Below, piece after piece: positions 1 to 12,089 of a DNA stretch of 64,000 nucleotides. The position numbers and the translations under genes are program-made. This stretch comes from Aphelenchoides besseyi (lineage: Eukaryota; Nematoda; Chromadorea; Rhabditida; Aphelenchoididae). Each line of letters starts with the position of its first letter. The stretch's first letter is position 1. The stretch lies in assembly GCA_024699855.1 (NCBI GenBank), contig JAMPIQ010000001.1, positions 8,742,001-8,806,000 of the forward strand. Direction: 5' to 3'. The notes beneath the pieces are model-generated. The model saw nothing but the letters and a program-made list of their open reading frames with translations, was not told the DNA's origin and searched no databases.

Positions 1-1376
1 AAACTGAAAAGTCAAGTAAGTGGTCGGTTTTCAACTTCAAACTTCCGCTTCAATTTCGTTATCGCCAACAATTCTTGTTTATCAAATTCGACGTCCTGAA
101 AATGACAAGCAAAACTACGCGCCGTTGAATTAACAAGATTTATGTCCATCTCGGCAGTTGGTCTTTTGGTCGACTGTCGTGTATGCTGGGAGAAGAAATT
201 AATCGAAAAAATTGCAATTAATTTTATTTGATTTTACGGCAGAACAAACAGAAACCATCGGCTGACTTTCGATCGCGGATCATTGAAATTCAACTCGGGA
301 CCTTGAAATTCAAAGGCGATAAAATCGAAAACAAATTTCATGGACTTTTAATTGGCCAATTTGTGCGATTTAGGTTAATCGACGAGCTTTGAATTGGCGA
401 ACTGCTGTTTGTAATCTCAGAGGTCGAAGAGTGGCAACGAAGATCGATGAGACTTGTCGTTATCTATTTCCGTTAACGTTCGTTGCATTCAACTTGTCCT
501 ACTGGAGTTTGTTTTTCCAATGTTGAATTGTCTGAATATACGTTTTAGCTTTCTACTTGGTATTCAATTAATATGCAACAATCAGCAATGCTCTCGACTT
601 CTATGATATTGGAGCTGACAGTCGATTACTGAAATCAAACGCCCGTTTACGTATTTGATCCCAAATTTAATGATTCCGGTGTGGCCATTTCAATACAGGT
701 ATTCGTTGGCGTCGTATACGCGCAGCATATTCGGTTTTACTTAATTATAAAGTTAATTGATTCAACCAATCGACAATTGTATTTACTTAAGAATCAAGTT
801 ATCAAAGTGGTCAGATGTTAAAAGGCAGTCTAAGAAGAGAAATCCTGTCCAAAATGTGTTCATCGTTTTCTTCATCTTCTTCCTATTAGATTCGTTGAGT
901 TACACGATGTAAAATCAATCTACGATAAAGCAGTCAAAGCAGAAATCCAAGTAACAGACATCAGAGCTTTATGACCGGTTTGAAAAAAGCATCCATTTTT
1001 CGCATAAACAAAAGAACAAAGTGGAGAGAAAAGGTGACAAGCGCGAGACTGCGTAGTTTTTCGAGTGTCTGCACTTTGCCGCAACCCATGAGCCCCAACG
1101 AAGCGACAGACCAAAGTGAAATAAAAACCTGAACTGGTGAGATGATTGAAGCGCATCTTTGCCTCCGACATTTCGCTTGTTTTCGTGTTGTTGGACTTCT
1201 CTTGATGCGGAGATCAAAGGAGCGGGACACGAGGAAGTGCTTTTCGGAGTTCGAAGCATTTCTACCTTCCTTTACGCTGACAGTTCTACTCGAAAGAACA
1301 ACTTGTGATTGGTCTTACAACTCTTTTGATCAAGTTTGGAAATCAGTTTATTTTGATGGAAAGAGAAGAATAGACG
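1..1376. other. Gene-free stretch at left edge
   Basis: I see no convincing exon on either strand. Open frames here are short, overlap each other in several frames, and lack recognisable protein sequence. The stretch lies downstream of the minus-strand gene that ends near 1377, so part of it should be that gene's 3' untranslated region. No repeats or RNA genes were recognised by eye. Confidence 0.5.
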
Positions 1377-2393
1377 TCAGTTGGAGGATCTCTTAAACAA
1401 CCGATCAGTCTGTCTGATCGATGTTTCAACTCACGGATGGACGAGAGTTGTAAGTGTTGGAGTTGCCGTTACGAAACTGCTTGTACCATTTTCGAACAGT
1501 CGAGATGCTGACTGCTCGCGGTCCCATCGTATTGCAAATCATTTGCAGCGTCTCGGTGGTACTCTTGTTTTGGTTGAAACCGTACAGGATCAACGATCGA
1601 ACGGTGACTTGTTGAGTGATCTTCTGAAATTGGTGGCAATCAGTTTCTGCGCAAGCATTTACTTTTGGTTTGCGATACGTACGCAATGAAACTGAACGTT
1701 GAAACGGACGCTGAAATGATGCACGTCGCTTGATTCTTGGTAGCTCCACATTCACTTTCGAGTGTGTAGTAGGAACTTCGGAGTGATCAGTAGCAAGATC
1801 TTCCACTGGACTTGATGCATGATCTGAATCTGAAACGAAGATCAAAAGCGTTTAAGTTGTTTCATACTTACGGTTTTGCTGAGATTGCTCTTCGATCAAT
1901 GACACGGATGATGTTGTAGCATCCAACTGATTGTGTCTAGACACAACGGCGGTCTTCACACCAACCAACAACGTGTCGCTAGCAATGAAGCGACGCAATA
2001 GATCGGTCTCGACAGGAAGCCAATACTCCCATTGATATGTGTCGATTTGCACAACTTGAGAAACTAGTTCGAATGGATCTAAAAACAGTTACTTTCCGCT
2101 CTTCTTTCCGACTTACTGGTTTCTTCCTTTAGCAACGACAATGAAAACTCAAAGTCAAATTGATGTATTGGACGGCTGATGAATTCGACAACCAAACCCA
2201 AACGACAATTGATTTCGGATGTCTCTTCGACGTCTTCGGTCTCAAGTATCAGTTCGTAGTTTGCTATCGTTCCACCGGAAATATAGAAGAAATGAGCATG
2301 CCACTGACCAGACGCAACCAGCTTCTGTCCCACCAAACTCAATTGCCAACGGAAGATCGTGGGACTGTCAGTCGTTTCCGAGACAGTCAACAT
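1377..2393 (-). CDS. Unknown protein with C-terminal mariner-type HTH domain
   Basis: Three exons join cleanly: ATG at 2393 to a GTAAGT donor near 2112, about 2074 to 1872, and about 1830 onward. The N-terminal 140 residues look globular and beta-rich but I do not recognise them; the end (..RFIASDTLLVGV..) faintly recalls the last strands of a MATH/TRAF fold, which is only a guess. A basic Ser/Arg linker follows. The C-terminal ~55 residues match the helix-turn-helix domain of mariner/Mos1 transposases (HTH_48): R-x3-LYGF-x3-KS near its start, then AVSISTVRKWYKQFRNG. No DDE catalytic domain follows. Without further splicing the frame stops at 1426; a GTGAGT donor just before that stop would allow a 43-nt intron and a stop at 1377. 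The gene sits 180 bp downstream of the guanylyl cyclase on the same strand. It could be a host-transposase fusion or a decayed element read as a gene. Confidence 0.55.
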
Positions 2394-2573
2394 CTTGAGT
2401 TCAAATCACCGGAGAAAGTCGTCTGCTCGAAGCAAAGCAGAACGTCGACTGATCAGTTCCTTTCCGCTCTCCAGTTTTCAGGTTTGATCACTAACTTGTT
2501 TATGCAAATTCGAACAACTACATAGTTAAGAATCGATTAATATCAAACAATTTGAACAAAAAAAGACTGTCGC

Positions 2574-5500
2574 TTAAACACCATCCACCGCAACGTCGAT
2601 CGGGTCATCGCGTTTCCCATCCAAGAAATAAGTTTTGCATAGACCTTTGCCCTGAAACTCCACTGCTATTGATTCGTCTATTTGCCAAGAACTCGCCTTG
2701 ATTTCCTGCTCACCGCGATACGAAGTCTCGAACTCCGGGTAGTAGCGTTCGAGAGCATCTTTGAACTGCTGACTGATCTGAATCTTCTCGGGAACCCCCG
2801 TAGATTCCATTCGTGATGCCATATTGACTGTATCTCCTACAAACTCGATTCTTAGTTGTTCCAACCGCTTGTGGCTAACCGAAAAGACAATATCGCGGAG
2901 CTGTAATCCCCACAACTCCAGCGGCCACCGTCCCCGTGTGCAGTCCGATGCGAATACGAATGCGTTCGCTCTTGCAATGCGGTACCGGGAAGTCTTTCAA
3001 GTACTGAAAAGAGAAGATCAGACTGTCACAGACCTCACTCACGGTTCTGATTTCAAGAGACACATCACTCAAATTCATCAAATGTCGAGTTCCATTTTCC
3101 TGAGGAATTCCACTCACTACCTAAAACCAAGTGAATAAGTGAATCGAACTCATAGTCACCAAGTAGGCGTCTCCGATCGTTTCCACTTTGTAAGCTCCGT
3201 GCTTCTTGATTATGTCATCGAAACCGGTGTACACGGCATTCAACATCGTGACAACCTCCAACGGCGATGAGGTCGAGCAAATGGTCGTGAATCCAACAAT
3301 GTCGCTAAAGAACACTGACGCCTGTTTGAACGTTTTTGGCGGCACTGAGCGGCCCATTTTCAATTCGTTTGCCACGTAACTGAACGGTCAAATGAAAGAC
3401 GTTCGATCGTATTCGTAGTTACCCGGGAAGCAGCTGACTGAGTAGTTTGTCGGCGCGTTGATTCGCCTCCTCCAACATTCCTGTTCGTTCTTGAACCAAC
3501 TTTTCCAAGTTATTCGCATAGTTCTCCATCATCCTCATCATTTGATCGACGAGACTTCCTTTCACTTTCAAGTAGTTTTCGGTGTTCAAACGAACTCGAC
3601 GAATCGACGGCCGAATCTCGGGATTGGAAGACCAGCAGTCCAAGAGCAATGATGCAATGTCTGGATGGACCTTGGAACGGTCTTGAATACTCGGTTTGCA
3701 CTTTTTCGATCCGTCTTTCAAGTACTCCACAAGCTCTAAACACATGAAAACATCAAATTGAATACGAATATAAAACTACCGTCAGTATTAACAGTGGTTG
3801 GAAATGGAAGTGCGCGGAACAAAATTTCATAAGCAAGAATACCTGAATCAAATTACATTAGCAATCACCTTTTTCATTCTACCAAATGCGTAAATGTCCC
3901 CTGCTTGTCGACGGCCTGTTGTTTGCTTCAGCCATGATTTTTCCATTGCACGCCGGCGACTTTTTTCTCGATTCTGAAGTATTTCTGGCGCACAATAAAG
4001 AGCATCTAAAATAAGACCCATTCTTTAAGTATCATCTATTTGCCAATCATCATACTTGTTGCCTGCAATGCCCCGCTACTCTCATTACCATCAAGAAGTG
4101 TTTCCTTCGCTATTGATCCCTGTTTTTCCCACTTCTCGAGTGGATTTGCTATTCCGTAGTCGGTCAACTTAACCATCCAATTACGATCGATTAAACAAGA
4201 CCACGGAGTCAAGCTGCCGTGATAACCAATGGCTGAAGCGTGCAAATACTCCAAACCCAAAGTGATGTCTCGAATGAATGCCGCGTGAAATTGAGTATCC
4301 AAACTTAGATCGTCGTTGTAGATTACATCCTTAATCAACAATAATACAACTGCAGTTCTTGTCTTGTTTACCTGAACTGAACCGCGCGAACAAAACTTCC
4401 AAAAAATGAGCATTTCTTCCTTTTCATTGAACGACATTCCGAGGAATGGATTCAAATTGTCGTGAATCATTTGTTTCATGTAACCCAGCAATTGCAAATC
4501 TTCACGAGCAAACGCAATTGGACGACGTTGTGGATACATGTGAAATGAAGCGTGAGTATTCGTGCCGATGATCGCGTGATGTTTAGCAAAAGCGTTCATG
4601 TTACTCAGCTTTGTTCGAGTACTTCCAATAGATAGCTAGAACTATTGTTACTGTTGCTTAAAATATGTTTATACCATTGATTTCACTTCATCCGAGTTCA
4701 CAATTCGCATGTCATCGCGGAAAATGCGCCAAGAAGTTCGCGAAAGAGCACGATTTTCCCTAAGCTTGTTGGTTAATAGAAATGTTTGATAGCTGCTTAC
4801 ATGATGTGTAGACAAATAAAGATGCTAATCACAATAATTACAACTAACAGCGCTAAAATGCCAATAACAATCATGAACGTGTAATCGCAACGTTCATTGC
4901 GAAAACCACAGGTCGGTTCATCCAAAGGCATTTTCCCGTCAATCGACGGCCAAAATCCGGTTAACAAGTCGGTCAAACGCTAAAACTTCAGTCTTTGTTC
5001 ACTTCCACTTGAAATACAAACCAATTCCATGCATCCCGATCGATTGACAAGTCCATCGCAATTGGTCAGAAAGTAGGGATTTATTTCAACCAACTTCATC
5101 ACTTCATCACGATTGGGCGCAACATAGAACGCTTAAATACGAGACTTTGACACGGCCATTAGAGCGCTTGTGAGTACCTGCATAAACAGCCGCTCGCTCA
5201 GCAAGATCGTCCATGATGACTGTACCGGAAGAGATACCTTCGGCGCTCACGAGTCCCGGAAACTCCAGACGCCTCATTTTGTTCCACAGAAACAACCCAT
5301 CGGTTGTCACGTTGAAATTCCCGGTCTCGTTAATGGCCTTAGTGGCGGCAATGGCATACAATTTCAGCGAATCGTACAAATGAATGTATCCGTAAATGTT
5401 TGCCTGAACCCCAATCTCATTGCTTCCTCTCCGGTCTCCTTACCAAATTCAACTGGTCTACGGACAAGCCGTTTGTTTCCAACCGTTCACGGAAGGGAGT

Positions 5501-6508
5501 CAACAGCGCGTTATCGAATCCATTCACATCGTCAATCTACAGTCAACTACACGGTCGGATTAAGAAGCCAATCACTCACGATAATCACATTCGCAAAGTC
5601 GTCTTTTACGTTCTGCAGAGTCTGACCGTCAGGTCCGATCCACGGCGACGCGTCTTTCGCTTCGGCCTGAAGCCACGGCAGAATGAAAACGAAATCGTGT
5701 TCTTTGATTCCCGCCGTTTTTGCTGCCTTCATGAACTCAATGGACATTTCGCGAGTCGATGAGAAGATGCATACAATAACTAAAAGCACGTTCAAATGTT
5801 GTTTTTGTAACTTTAACTAACTTCGTGCACTTGCGCGTAGATCGTCGAGATGACCCGTTTCAATGATACCTTTTGAATCGATATTCTCCTCGAATATCAC
5901 TTTCTTCACAATCTCAATTTTATAGCGATGGAAGATGTCTTCGAAAGCAGTGAGCCGTTCGAAAGCATTGTTTCCTGTATTCGTTACCACGGCAATCTTG
6001 CTCCAATCGTAATGTTTCAGTAGTGAAGAAGTGGCCAGTGCCAATGAATTTGTTGTTCGTAACGAAACACGCGATAATGTCTTGTATGTTGTTTTATCAG
6101 CAAATGATGTACTTGAAGCCATGTATCCGATAATCGGAATGTTCCAAAAGGCCGCCATTTTAGCGACGGCATCCAATTCGGCATTGCAGTAGGGTCCAAT
6201 GAAAACCTTAACGTTCAGTTGATGGTACATATCAGCACCGACTGCGACACCCTCATAAGATTCACCGCAACCCATTTGAGACAGGATCCTAAACAAACTC
6301 GATGACTGTTGAATAAGCCTTGTTGTTCGTACTCAACATCAAATTCATCGTTTAGAACTCCTTCTCTCCACAATTCTTTTCGGCAAATCTCCAGAATTGC
6401 TTCCGCTTTCGGCATCACATTAATCGCTCCAATATGTCCGATACGAATTTTAGTCGAATTTACCATGCCCACAAATAAAAGCAACCAATGTACGGTAAGT
6501 AGCCGCAT
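2574..6508 (-). CDS. gcy: Receptor-type guanylyl cyclase (GCY family)
   Basis: Single-pass membrane receptor that makes cGMP from GTP; such nematode proteins usually act in sensory neurons. About 17 exons encode roughly 1,080 residues. A signal peptide ([18 protein letters not shown]) starts at ATG 6508; a TTG codon four codons upstream is not used. The ligand-binding ANF-receptor region follows, with [17 protein letters not shown] and [16 protein letters not shown]. The transmembrane helix lies in exon 4801-4979. The kinase-homology domain (about 4650-3520) has a glycine loop ([11 protein letters not shown]), but HRD is replaced by HGSL and DFG by DYG, so it should be a pseudokinase. A dimerisation helix leads to the cyclase domain (3375-2574). 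It keeps the metal Asp (FSDIVGFTT), the GTP-selecting Glu (KVETIGDAY) and Cys (PRYCLFG), and the Arg in NMASRMES, so catalysis should be intact. The protein ends shortly after the cyclase domain. Confidence 0.94.
4801..4979 (-). other. Transmembrane exon of the guanylyl cyclase
   Basis: This exon carries the juxtamembrane segment and a strongly hydrophobic stretch of about 22 residues ([20 protein letters not shown]), followed by a short cytoplasmic linker. It separates the ligand-binding exons from the kinase-homology exons. Acceptor and donor (GTAAGC) are both clear on the minus strand. Confidence 0.85.
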
Positions 6509-6855
6509 CTCGAACAACAAAAGAATTGTTGAGGGTTATGAACAACATGTGAATATTCGGAAGCTTTTATCTAAAACTATTGGAATCTTTGAGCACTTTA
6601 AATAATTGAGACTAGACAAAAATTATTATCCGGGCTGATCTACGACTACAAAGTTAAGAAATTGGTTTTTGGAGTAGATACCACGGTTAGCTTCAACTAA
6701 GCACCGGAATTAATCGAACTAATGGCAAATTAATCTTAAAATCGCGGCAACCTAATGGGATTGTCATCGGGATTATCTTGCTAACAGTTAGTGATTGAGA
6801 AAAATTGAGTTTAAAAACAAGTTTTACTTTAAATAACAAACAATTTCAACAAAAT
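6509..6855. other. Intergenic: gcy promoter region and CTU2 3' end
   Basis: This 347-bp gap separates two minus-strand genes. It should hold the CTU2 3' UTR and the gcy upstream region. Several TAAT/ATTA cores occur around 6709-6736 (for example AATTAATC twice within 25 bp), compatible with homeodomain binding, but no test of significance was possible. Confidence 0.4.
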
Positions 6856-8016
6856 TCAACGATATCGTAGAGCAGAATGCACGAAAGAACGTTCATCTGA
6901 AGAAGAGACTTGTTGCAGTAGATTGTCGCACAGTTCACACAACTCGCGATCGTCGGAACTTTGCATCAGGCAAATGGAACATAAACTCAAGTCGTCGTTT
7001 GCGTTTGCAGTCTGGTTGCTTTTCCAGTTATCCAACTTCGACACAACGCTTAGAACAGTTGAAACGGTGCTTGGAAATCCGCTCTTCATTGCGTGACTCA
7101 AAAACTTTTGTGTCGTTGGATCTCCTGTTTGAGAAAACTTGGGTGGTGTTTGATTCTCCGGTTCGAAAAGCAAAAACTCGATTTCCGAGTCGGCGATGTT
7201 TCGTAACGGTCGAACGATTTGTATCCGTTCATGCCGTTGATCCAAAGTACTGCACAAAATCGATACTGATTGACCTGAAAACAAATGCAGATGATTGTCT
7301 GAACAACGTTCTTACTTCGACCAAAACACATAAGATCCAATGTTCTCTGTGCGATTAGATTGGAACTCTCGGAAGTGAGAACGACATCGATATTCAAATT
7401 AACGGCCAATTTCCATAACAACAAATCGAACATCAAACGTTTCAACTCAGAAATTATAGATTGTGATTTGGAAGCTCCTAGTAGTCTACGGTATGTTTCA
7501 ATCTAAATAGTTAACTGCCTACAAAGAATCGAAACAGCTTACTTTTGGTCTCATTGGATTGGTGTTTTTTGTTTCCACAATGGAGTCCAATCCCGCAGAC
7601 AAATGGACAACCCCATCAACTTTCAACGGACAATCGGTTGGTGTTTTCACTTTGAGGGAGTCATTCGAATCGACAATATAAACCTGAAAAATACAAACAG
7701 CTGAAAAAGATGTGAAAATACTACTTACAGTTGGATTGATTTTGAAATGTTTCTTCGGATTTGTTTCGGTTGTCACTTCGTGTATCAGTTGAGATAGAAC
7801 TTTGGCTCTAGCATCCCATTCAACGACAATCAGCACTTCAATTGGTTTTTGATCTGGATTTCGACCGTTGCGAAAGATTTTAGTGCGTGATAAAACAGAA
7901 CGGAAATTCAATCGGATGCCTTCGCCATAACAACTCGAGCAATAGAAAACGGTTGCCGTTTGAGAGTGACTGATTGTCCCGGGCAATCCACATTTTACAC
8001 AGGGTCTGTTGACCAT
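6856..8016 (-). CDS. CTU2: Cytoplasmic tRNA 2-thiolation protein CTU2 (NCS2)
   Basis: CTU2 partners CTU1 in the cytosol to add the 2-thio group to wobble U34 of Lys, Glu and Gln tRNAs, using sulfur from URM1. Four exons give about 344 residues, shorter than the human protein. The N-terminus has the CxxC zinc-type pairs (PCVKC, then FYCSSCYG), then FRSVLSRTKIF and the strand corresponding to the ATP-pyrophosphatase core (VLIVVEWDARAKVL). The SGG loop of the active partner is absent, as usual for CTU2. The C-terminus carries the family signatures IVRPLRNIADSEI and FPSTVSTVLSVVSKL, and a final Cys cluster (CSICLMQ, CELC). The introns near 7710, 7525 and 7290 are 40-45 nt. It is divergent from CSN6, with 186 bp between the two start codons. 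Confidence 0.87.
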
Positions 8017-8202
8017 AGTGATTGGTGTTGGATTGCTTTACAAAAAGCAAATTAATCTGACTGATTGCTATAAGTCACCTCTAACTGCTGTCAACTGTTT
8101 CTTTCGACGTTGAGGCAAAGGTTTTTTGGACGATTGGTGTGAATTTTCCTTCATTGTGCTCATCGACTGTGCAATCACATTTCGGGTGTTTTTTACCACA
8201 AA
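8017..8202. promoter_or_regulatory. Bidirectional promoter between CTU2 and CSN6
   Basis: Only 186 bp separate the start codons of the divergent genes CTU2 (-) and CSN6 (+), so both promoters must lie here or overlap the first exons. No TATA box was recognised. The assignment is inferred from gene orientation alone. Confidence 0.55.
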
Positions 8203-9320
8203 ATGGAATATGATGAGAGCGACCTTACTGCCCTGATTCATCCCGTATCGACGATGATCATTAGTAATCACTTCACTCGATCGGTTCTACTGAAAGAAGG
8301 CAAATACGTTCAGGTTGACATGCTGGATTTCTGTTTGACGAAGATGTTTAGGTTGTTGGTGCTCTGTTGGGGAAACAGAACGCGCGAACGGTCGAAATAC
8401 AAAACTGTTTTGAGGTTCAAACAATTGAGAAAGACGATGGAAAATACGAATTGAACATGGAGTATTTCCGAGAGCGTGAAAAAATGTGTAAGTTCAACGA
8501 TCAGAAAGCATTCAGTCAAAAGTAATTGCAGATCTCGAAACATTTCCACAACAAACGTTTCTCGGTTTCTACGTGACCGGTGATCATCAAAGCACCGACG
8601 AATTTGATGTCCAACTCTACCAAAATGCGGCGGAAATCATTGATTCAGCGATTCTTATGAAATTGAATCCAACTTTCACTGCGCTCAGCGACAAGGTTTG
8701 TAAACTCCCTTGCAAATCACTTGTTTGCTTTACAGGTTCCGGTTAACGTCTTCGAAGCCAATGTCGATCATCACACTGGGAAGATCAGTTTGAGTGCGGT
8801 GAATGTCAAAATCGTTAGTGACACTGCTGAGCAAATCGGCACCGATCACGCCGCCAAATTTACGGCTTCAGGCGACAGAAATGAAACTACGGCGTCGAAG
8901 AAGCTGAAGGAACAAGCAGGAGCATTGAAAATGCTGTGGAAAGGATTGTCATTGGCTATGGACTACGTTAATGTAAGTCGAATGCATTACAACGATTTCA
9001 AGCTTGTTGTTTTCGGCCGTGGATGAAAAGAAGCTGGAAGCAGATCCCGAAGTTTTACGCGAGTTGCACAAGCTGGCAATCAAACTTTCGTTTCTTCGTA
9101 AAAATCAGATCAGATCGACGGGTGGAGCAAGCGATGTGAACGACAAACTGATGGTTTTGCTCGCGATGGACAACAAAGTCGCCGGCTCCATTTTCTCTGT
9201 ACGTTTCAGAAGAGATAGTTGACCTACGTTTATTTTCAGATGATAACCAAACTGAACGTCATCGTAAACGAACACGCGAACACACATCAAACTCCGATAA
9301 AAGTGCGAAAAGAACTGTAA
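8203..9320 (+). CDS. CSN6: COP9 signalosome subunit 6
   Basis: Non-catalytic MPN subunit of the COP9 signalosome, which removes NEDD8 from cullins. Six exons encode about 298 residues, close to the family length. The MPN domain starts at once (TALIHPVSTMIISNHFTR) and continues after a 37-nt intron with VVGALLGKQNARTVEIQ. The JAMM metal histidines are missing (the region after FLGFYVTGDH reads DEFDVQLY), which fits CSN6 and excludes CSN5. The helical C-terminal half contains AEQIGTDHAAKFTASGD and KLMVLLAMDNKVAGSIF, aligned with human CSN6. The fifth exon start is ambiguous by one or two codons near 9029. AATAAA at 9403 probably ends the message. MIPEP follows on the same strand 211 bp later, so the pair may be an operon. 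Confidence 0.88.
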
Positions 9321-9402
9321 ATCTTCGGACTCACTGGTCTCAATTCGTTCCACGATGTTGTTGTTCTTTCCAATGTATTTTATTCCTGTTGTTCGATCTT
9401 AC

Positions 9403-9408
9403 AATAAA
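9403..9408 (+). terminator. Polyadenylation signal of CSN6
   Basis: AATAAA lies 83 nt after the CSN6 stop codon and 123 nt before the acceptor in front of MIPEP. That spacing is typical of the gap inside a nematode operon. Confidence 0.55.
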
Positions 9409-9531
9409 ACCAAGTACTTTTGCCCGCCACTCATGTCTTTGCCGTCAATTTTATTTTCGAATATCCGCATTTCGGTTAGCGATCTTACAGTTAGATCCCA
9501 AAATTTGAAATAACCGAGTAGTTTTCAGCAA

Positions 9532-12089
9532 ATGCGTCTACCAAGAATACGATGGTCAGAACTAAAGTGCGGGTTTTCGAGACCGAACAATACAAAGCAA
9601 TTGGTAAGATCAACTGTTTTATTCTCCAATTTTGTTTGTTCCAGGGCATCTTCGGTAGTTCGATTCTGAAGACTCCAAACGATTTCGATCAAGCAGTAAA
9701 TGACGTTGTGTCCGACTGCCGCTCGTTGATTAGCGAGATCGTGATGCCGTTCGAGCAGCGACGAATAAAAAAGAAGACTGTTGCGTTGGTGGACGATGTT
9801 TCCAATCGAATTTGTACGGTCGCTGATTTAGTTTGTTTGATATTCGAAACCGCAAATGAAATTGCTTTACAGTCCGATTGTGTTCGAAACATGCATCCCG
9901 ACCCTTCCTACGTAATTGCTGCAGACAAAGCCATGGTACGATTCACGGAGCTTGTCGAGTCGTAAGCTTTCGAACTTGTTTGCTTTGATTTCAACATGTA
10001 GGTTGAACACGATGCCCGAATTGTACAACTCGGTAAAAGATTCGTTGAACACGGAAGCTCATGTTTTGGACGAACTTGACAAACGAACTCTACGGTTGTT
10101 CATCGACGATTTCCAGCAATGCGGCGTCCATTTGGAAGAATCAAAGGCGAGCAGCGTTAATGAATGAAAGAAGAAGCGTTCTGAAATGTTTTTACCAACC
10201 ACTAAACTGAATAAGTGGTTGTTTTCTAATCCCTTTGTTTATTGGATTAACTCACTTGTTTCGATTGGCGATGAAACGGCTAATAACTTTGTTAGCTTAA
10301 AAAATGCAGTCGCTCCAATACTTAAAATCAAACGTGTAAACGAGAATATGCAATTTGGGTTTTCAGCGTCTTGAATTCGTCAATCTTTCCAACGCTATTT
10401 TTCAATTCGGAGCTGAGTTTTGTGTTAACGCCGAAGGAATGACACCAATCGGTCGCTACATTCGACATGACAGCAAACAGGAGAACATACTCAAAGATCT
10501 TGTGTTGAGTCGGCATCGTTTAGCTCAAGTGACGGGCTTCGAGTCGTACGCGCATCGTGCTCAACAAAACACGATTCTTGGATCGTACGATGCAGCCGTG
10601 GATTTCCTCTACCAAGTTGCGACAGTAAGTGAAAGTTGACGGACCTTCTAGTGTGTTTTAGAAACTACGTCCACTAGTGACAAATGAATTAGATCAAATT
10701 AGAAAGCTTTTGGTCGATAACAAACGTATCGCAATAACTGATGGATTGGCTGAATGGGATATTGAAACGGCGTCGTATATTCGTAGAAAAGAAATTCAAA
10801 AACAACATGGAGATCTTTCGCGTTTCATGAGTCTAAGAAATTTAATTTTCGGCTTTGAATCGTTGTGTTCCGCACTCTACGGGTTGAGTTTTGAGGTTCG
10901 AACACCGCATTCAGACGAGATTTGGCCTGGGTATGTTCTTAGACTGGTAAGTTTAATGAGATGTTGCATGTAATCGTGTGATTGTTAGGACGTTTTTCGG
11001 TCAAACAATTTCTTGGGGACAATTTACATGGACGTTGAGAGTCGAAAAACGAAAGTACAAGGCGATTGTCATTTCACAGTTCGATGCTCAAAATTGGTAG
11101 TTTTTAGCGTTGTGTTCAATTGTAATTGTGTTTTGCAGCTTGACGACGCTACATATCAGAAACCAATAGTCGTATTGTCATTGTCACTAGCACGACATTT
11201 GGGCCGAGGGCCGTTGGAAGCAGAGAAGTTGATGGATTTGGTCAACTTATCTCCGCATCAAGCTGAGAACTTTTTCCATGAAATGGGCCATGCAATTCAT
11301 TCTATGCTCGGTGCTACTCGATATCAACACGTTGCAGGTAATCACAAATCTAATTGTACGTTTAGTCGTCATTTCAAAGGTACTCGTTGTCCAACAGATT
11401 TTGCTGAAGTGCCGTCCAACTTAATGGAATTCTTCTTTTTTGATCGACGAGTGAGTTGCCTGTGATTATGTTAGAGTATGAGCAAATATTCAGGTTCTTT
11501 CAACATTCTGTAAAGATCGAAGTAGCAATCCGGCAACGTTTACCGATGAGTGTGCAACGGCAATTTACACGTCATTAAATGCATTTCCATCGTTGAATAC
11601 ACTTCAACAGCTCCACTACTCAATTTTCGATCTTCGACTACATGGCGATCAAGCTCATCCAATTGCGGTTCTTAACTCTCTTTCAACTACCGATCTCTAT
11701 CTGGAGGTGGGAAACGAACTGTTGCCGGAAGTTATTCGACCGCGTGATTTCGGAGCTCATCATAGCCTAACGCATTTGAGTACATATGGTGCAAAGTATT
11801 ATTCTTACGTTATTGCTCAAGCATGTGCATCGCTCATTTGGCTAAAAGACTTCGATGCGAATCCCTTTGACTCTACGAGCGGTGCTTTGTGGGGAAAAGT
11901 AAGGAAACAATAAGTGTGGTCAACAATTTGTTTAAGATTCAATCTTACGGTGGTGAGCGACCGTCAAGAGAACTTCTAAACATGACGTTGGGTCATGAAT
12001 TGACGGCCGATGAGCTCTCGGAAGCATTGAAGGTTCATTGTATTAGTTGTTAGTAAACTGATTGTTAGGTCGATTCTTATGTTCAGTAG
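9532..12089 (+). CDS. MIPEP: Mitochondrial intermediate peptidase
   Basis: M3-family zinc peptidase that removes an octapeptide from imported mitochondrial precursors. About 11 exons encode roughly 657 residues. The start at 9532 gives an Arg/Lys-rich leader without acid clusters (MRLPRIRWSELKCGFSR), a likely matrix presequence, and is the only frame that splices correctly to GIFGSSILKTP. A later ATG at 9552 is out of frame after the 41-nt first intron. The zinc site HEMGH lies at 11277-11291, followed by HSMLGATRYQHVAG and TRCPTDFAEVPSNLMEFF, which supplies the third ligand. The C-terminal substrate-binding motif THLSTYGAKYYSYV is intact. The segment between EGMTPI and the next helix is about 45 residues shorter than in human MIPEP, and the preceding intron (about 10157-10370) is unusually long for this locus. 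A splice acceptor sits 3 nt before the ATG. Confidence 0.93.

Noticed and set aside
6215..6520. Apparent frameshift early in the guanylyl cyclase
   Set aside because: Explained by a 44-nt intron (6289-6332) with GTACGA donor and TTTAG acceptor; splicing gives [17 protein letters not shown], exactly as expected for the family.
9552..9965. ATG at 9552 as start of MIPEP
   Set aside because: This frame is open only by reading through a 41-nt intron. After splicing it is out of frame with GIFGSSIL, whereas the ATG at 9532 is in frame.
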